From Opitutia bacterium (lineage in GTDB: Bacteria > Verrucomicrobiota > Verrucomicrobiia > Opitutales > Opitutaceae), in contig PMKA01000102.1 in NCBI GenBank assembly GCA_003157575.1, positions 8,101-13,516 of the forward strand: 5,416 nucleotides of DNA, given 5' to 3'. Below the pieces are notes generated by a model that was not told the DNA's origin, did no database searches, and worked only from the letters and a program-made list of their open reading frames with translations. Below, in pieces: positions 5,057 through 5,416 of this stretch. Position numbers and translations under genes: made by a program. Each line of letters opens with the position of its first letter. The stretch's first letter is position 1.

Positions 5057-5084
5057 TTGACGTCACCTCCGATCAACCTACCCT
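5057..5084 (+). promoter_or_regulatory. promoter-like site with overlapping palindrome, possibly leaderless
   Basis: TTGACG at 5057-5062 fits a -35 box. After a 16-bp spacer, TACCCT at 5079-5084 fits only a minimal TAnnnT -10 box. The start of transcription would then fall at about 5090-5092, on or next to the ATG at 5091, and there is no Shine-Dalgarno sequence before that ATG. A perfect 8-bp palindrome, TGACGTCA (5058-5065), overlaps the -35 box and could be an operator for antitoxin autoregulation. The -10 match is weak, so this is a hypothesis. Confidence 0.35.
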
Positions 5085-5090
5085 ACGGCC

Positions 5091-5285
5091 ATGAGCGTGC
5101 TCGAGCTAAAGCAGAGGATCTCCCGTCTTTCCCCACGCCAGAGGAAGGAAATCCATATCTATCTCCTGCGCCTGAAGCGTGACACCCCCGCCTGGAAGCG
5201 CGCCACCGCAAAGCGAATCAGGGACATGCAAGCCGGAAAGCAGGTTTCGATCGAAGAGCTCGAAGCCCGGATGCGTCGTTCCTAA
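5091..5285 (+). CDS. antitoxin-like small protein of a RelE/ParE-type module
   Basis: This 64-residue, strongly basic protein begins MSVLELKQRISRLSPRQRKE and is predicted mostly helical. The middle reads IHIYLLRLKRDTPAWKRATA. The end, RDMQAGKQVSIEELEARM (44-61), is the usual C-terminal pattern of small type II antitoxins, where an 'aGk.vs.eel' stretch wraps around the toxin. The N-terminal part probably gives dimerisation and perhaps DNA binding, though I cannot assign a named fold such as ribbon-helix-helix. The partner toxin begins 1 nt after the stop, supporting the role. It lies on the strand opposite to fmt and parB, beyond the repeat region, so it is a separate transcription unit. The function comes mainly from context and pattern, not from a strong family match. 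Confidence 0.7.
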   Translation: MSVLELKQRISRLSPRQRKEIHIYLLRLKRDTPAWKRATAKRIRDMQAGKQVSIEELEARMRRS

Positions 5286-5286
5286 C

Positions 5287-5416
5287 GTGCCTTCTTATCG
5301 CCCGGTATTTTCCGAAGCGGCTGTCGCCTTCTTTGTCTCTTTGTCAAAAAGCCGGCAGCGCGTATTGCTGGACCGAAGCAGAGAACTCGCTGCCGATCCC
5401 TTTCTCAGGCCTGATT
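5287..5416 (+). CDS. RelE/ParE-like toxin, N-terminal part (cut by window edge)
   Basis: A GTG at 5287-5289, 1 nt after the antitoxin stop, opens a frame that stays open to the window end (43 codons). It reads PSYRPVFSEAAVAFFVSL, then SKSRQRVLLDRSRELAADPF and LRPD. This is the familiar RelE/ParE start: strand 1 (YRPVFS), a helix with a 'f..l.k..r..ll....eLa.DPf' pattern, then the turn into the beta sheet. Catalytic or gyrase-contacting residues are near the C-terminus and not visible, so mRNA cleavage (RelE) and gyrase inhibition (ParE) cannot be separated. The GTG start and tight coupling are usual for a toxin kept below its antitoxin level. Confidence 0.75.
   Translation, partial: MPSYRPVFSEAAVAFFVSLSKSRQRVLLDRSRELAADPFLRPD

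Noticed and set aside
4758..5066. A 102-codon minus-strand frame
   Set aside because: Its most protein-like part is the translation of the two palindromes at 4913-4988; repeat-derived.
1..5416. parS site for ParB (TGTTTCACGTGAAACA type)
   Set aside because: No close match seen by eye on either strand.

Overview
The window looks like chromosomal DNA of a GC-rich Gram-negative bacterium. My best guess is Verrucomicrobiota, family Opitutaceae. That rests on protein style (a SulP, ParB and LysM cluster; an Fmt beginning with an FMGSDP motif) and on the types of intergenic palindrome. No database was searched, so the taxonomy is inference.

Positions 1-1789, all on the minus strand, read in transcription order as a secreted coiled-coil/LysM protein, the chromosome-partition protein ParB, and the N-terminus of a SulP anion transporter cut by the window edge. 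Gaps are only 10-12 bp, so this is probably one operon. No parA gene and no clear parS site are visible.

Positions 1856-2547, also minus strand, hold a compact two-gene module: a DUF433 protein followed 2 nt later by a DUF5615 PIN-like protein. This pairing is commonly annotated as a toxin-antitoxin system. Positions 2781-3806 (minus) encode methionyl-tRNA formyltransferase (fmt), which formylates initiator Met-tRNA. Its frequent partner def is not in the window.

Positions 3831-5090 hold almost no intact genes. The region is packed with short repeats: a 21-bp-period direct repeat, four copies of a TTTTACAGGAG-type element in both orientations, several GC-rich hairpins, a cluster of CCTTCGGATC inverted repeats, and two copies of a 27-28-bp palindrome. 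Among them lie a 3' remnant of an rmlD (dTDP-4-dehydrorhamnose reductase) gene and one doubtful 49-codon reading frame. This looks like a decayed, rearranged junction.

Positions 5091-5416 (plus strand) start a second toxin-antitoxin-like operon: a 64-residue antitoxin-like protein and, 1 nt after it, the N-terminus of a RelE/ParE-like toxin that runs off the window. A promoter-like sequence placed so that transcription would begin at or near the ATG suggests a leaderless mRNA.

No clearly new multi-gene system is present. The points most worth following are the repeat families, the rmlD remnant, the two toxin-antitoxin-like modules and the parB-LysM arrangement without parA.
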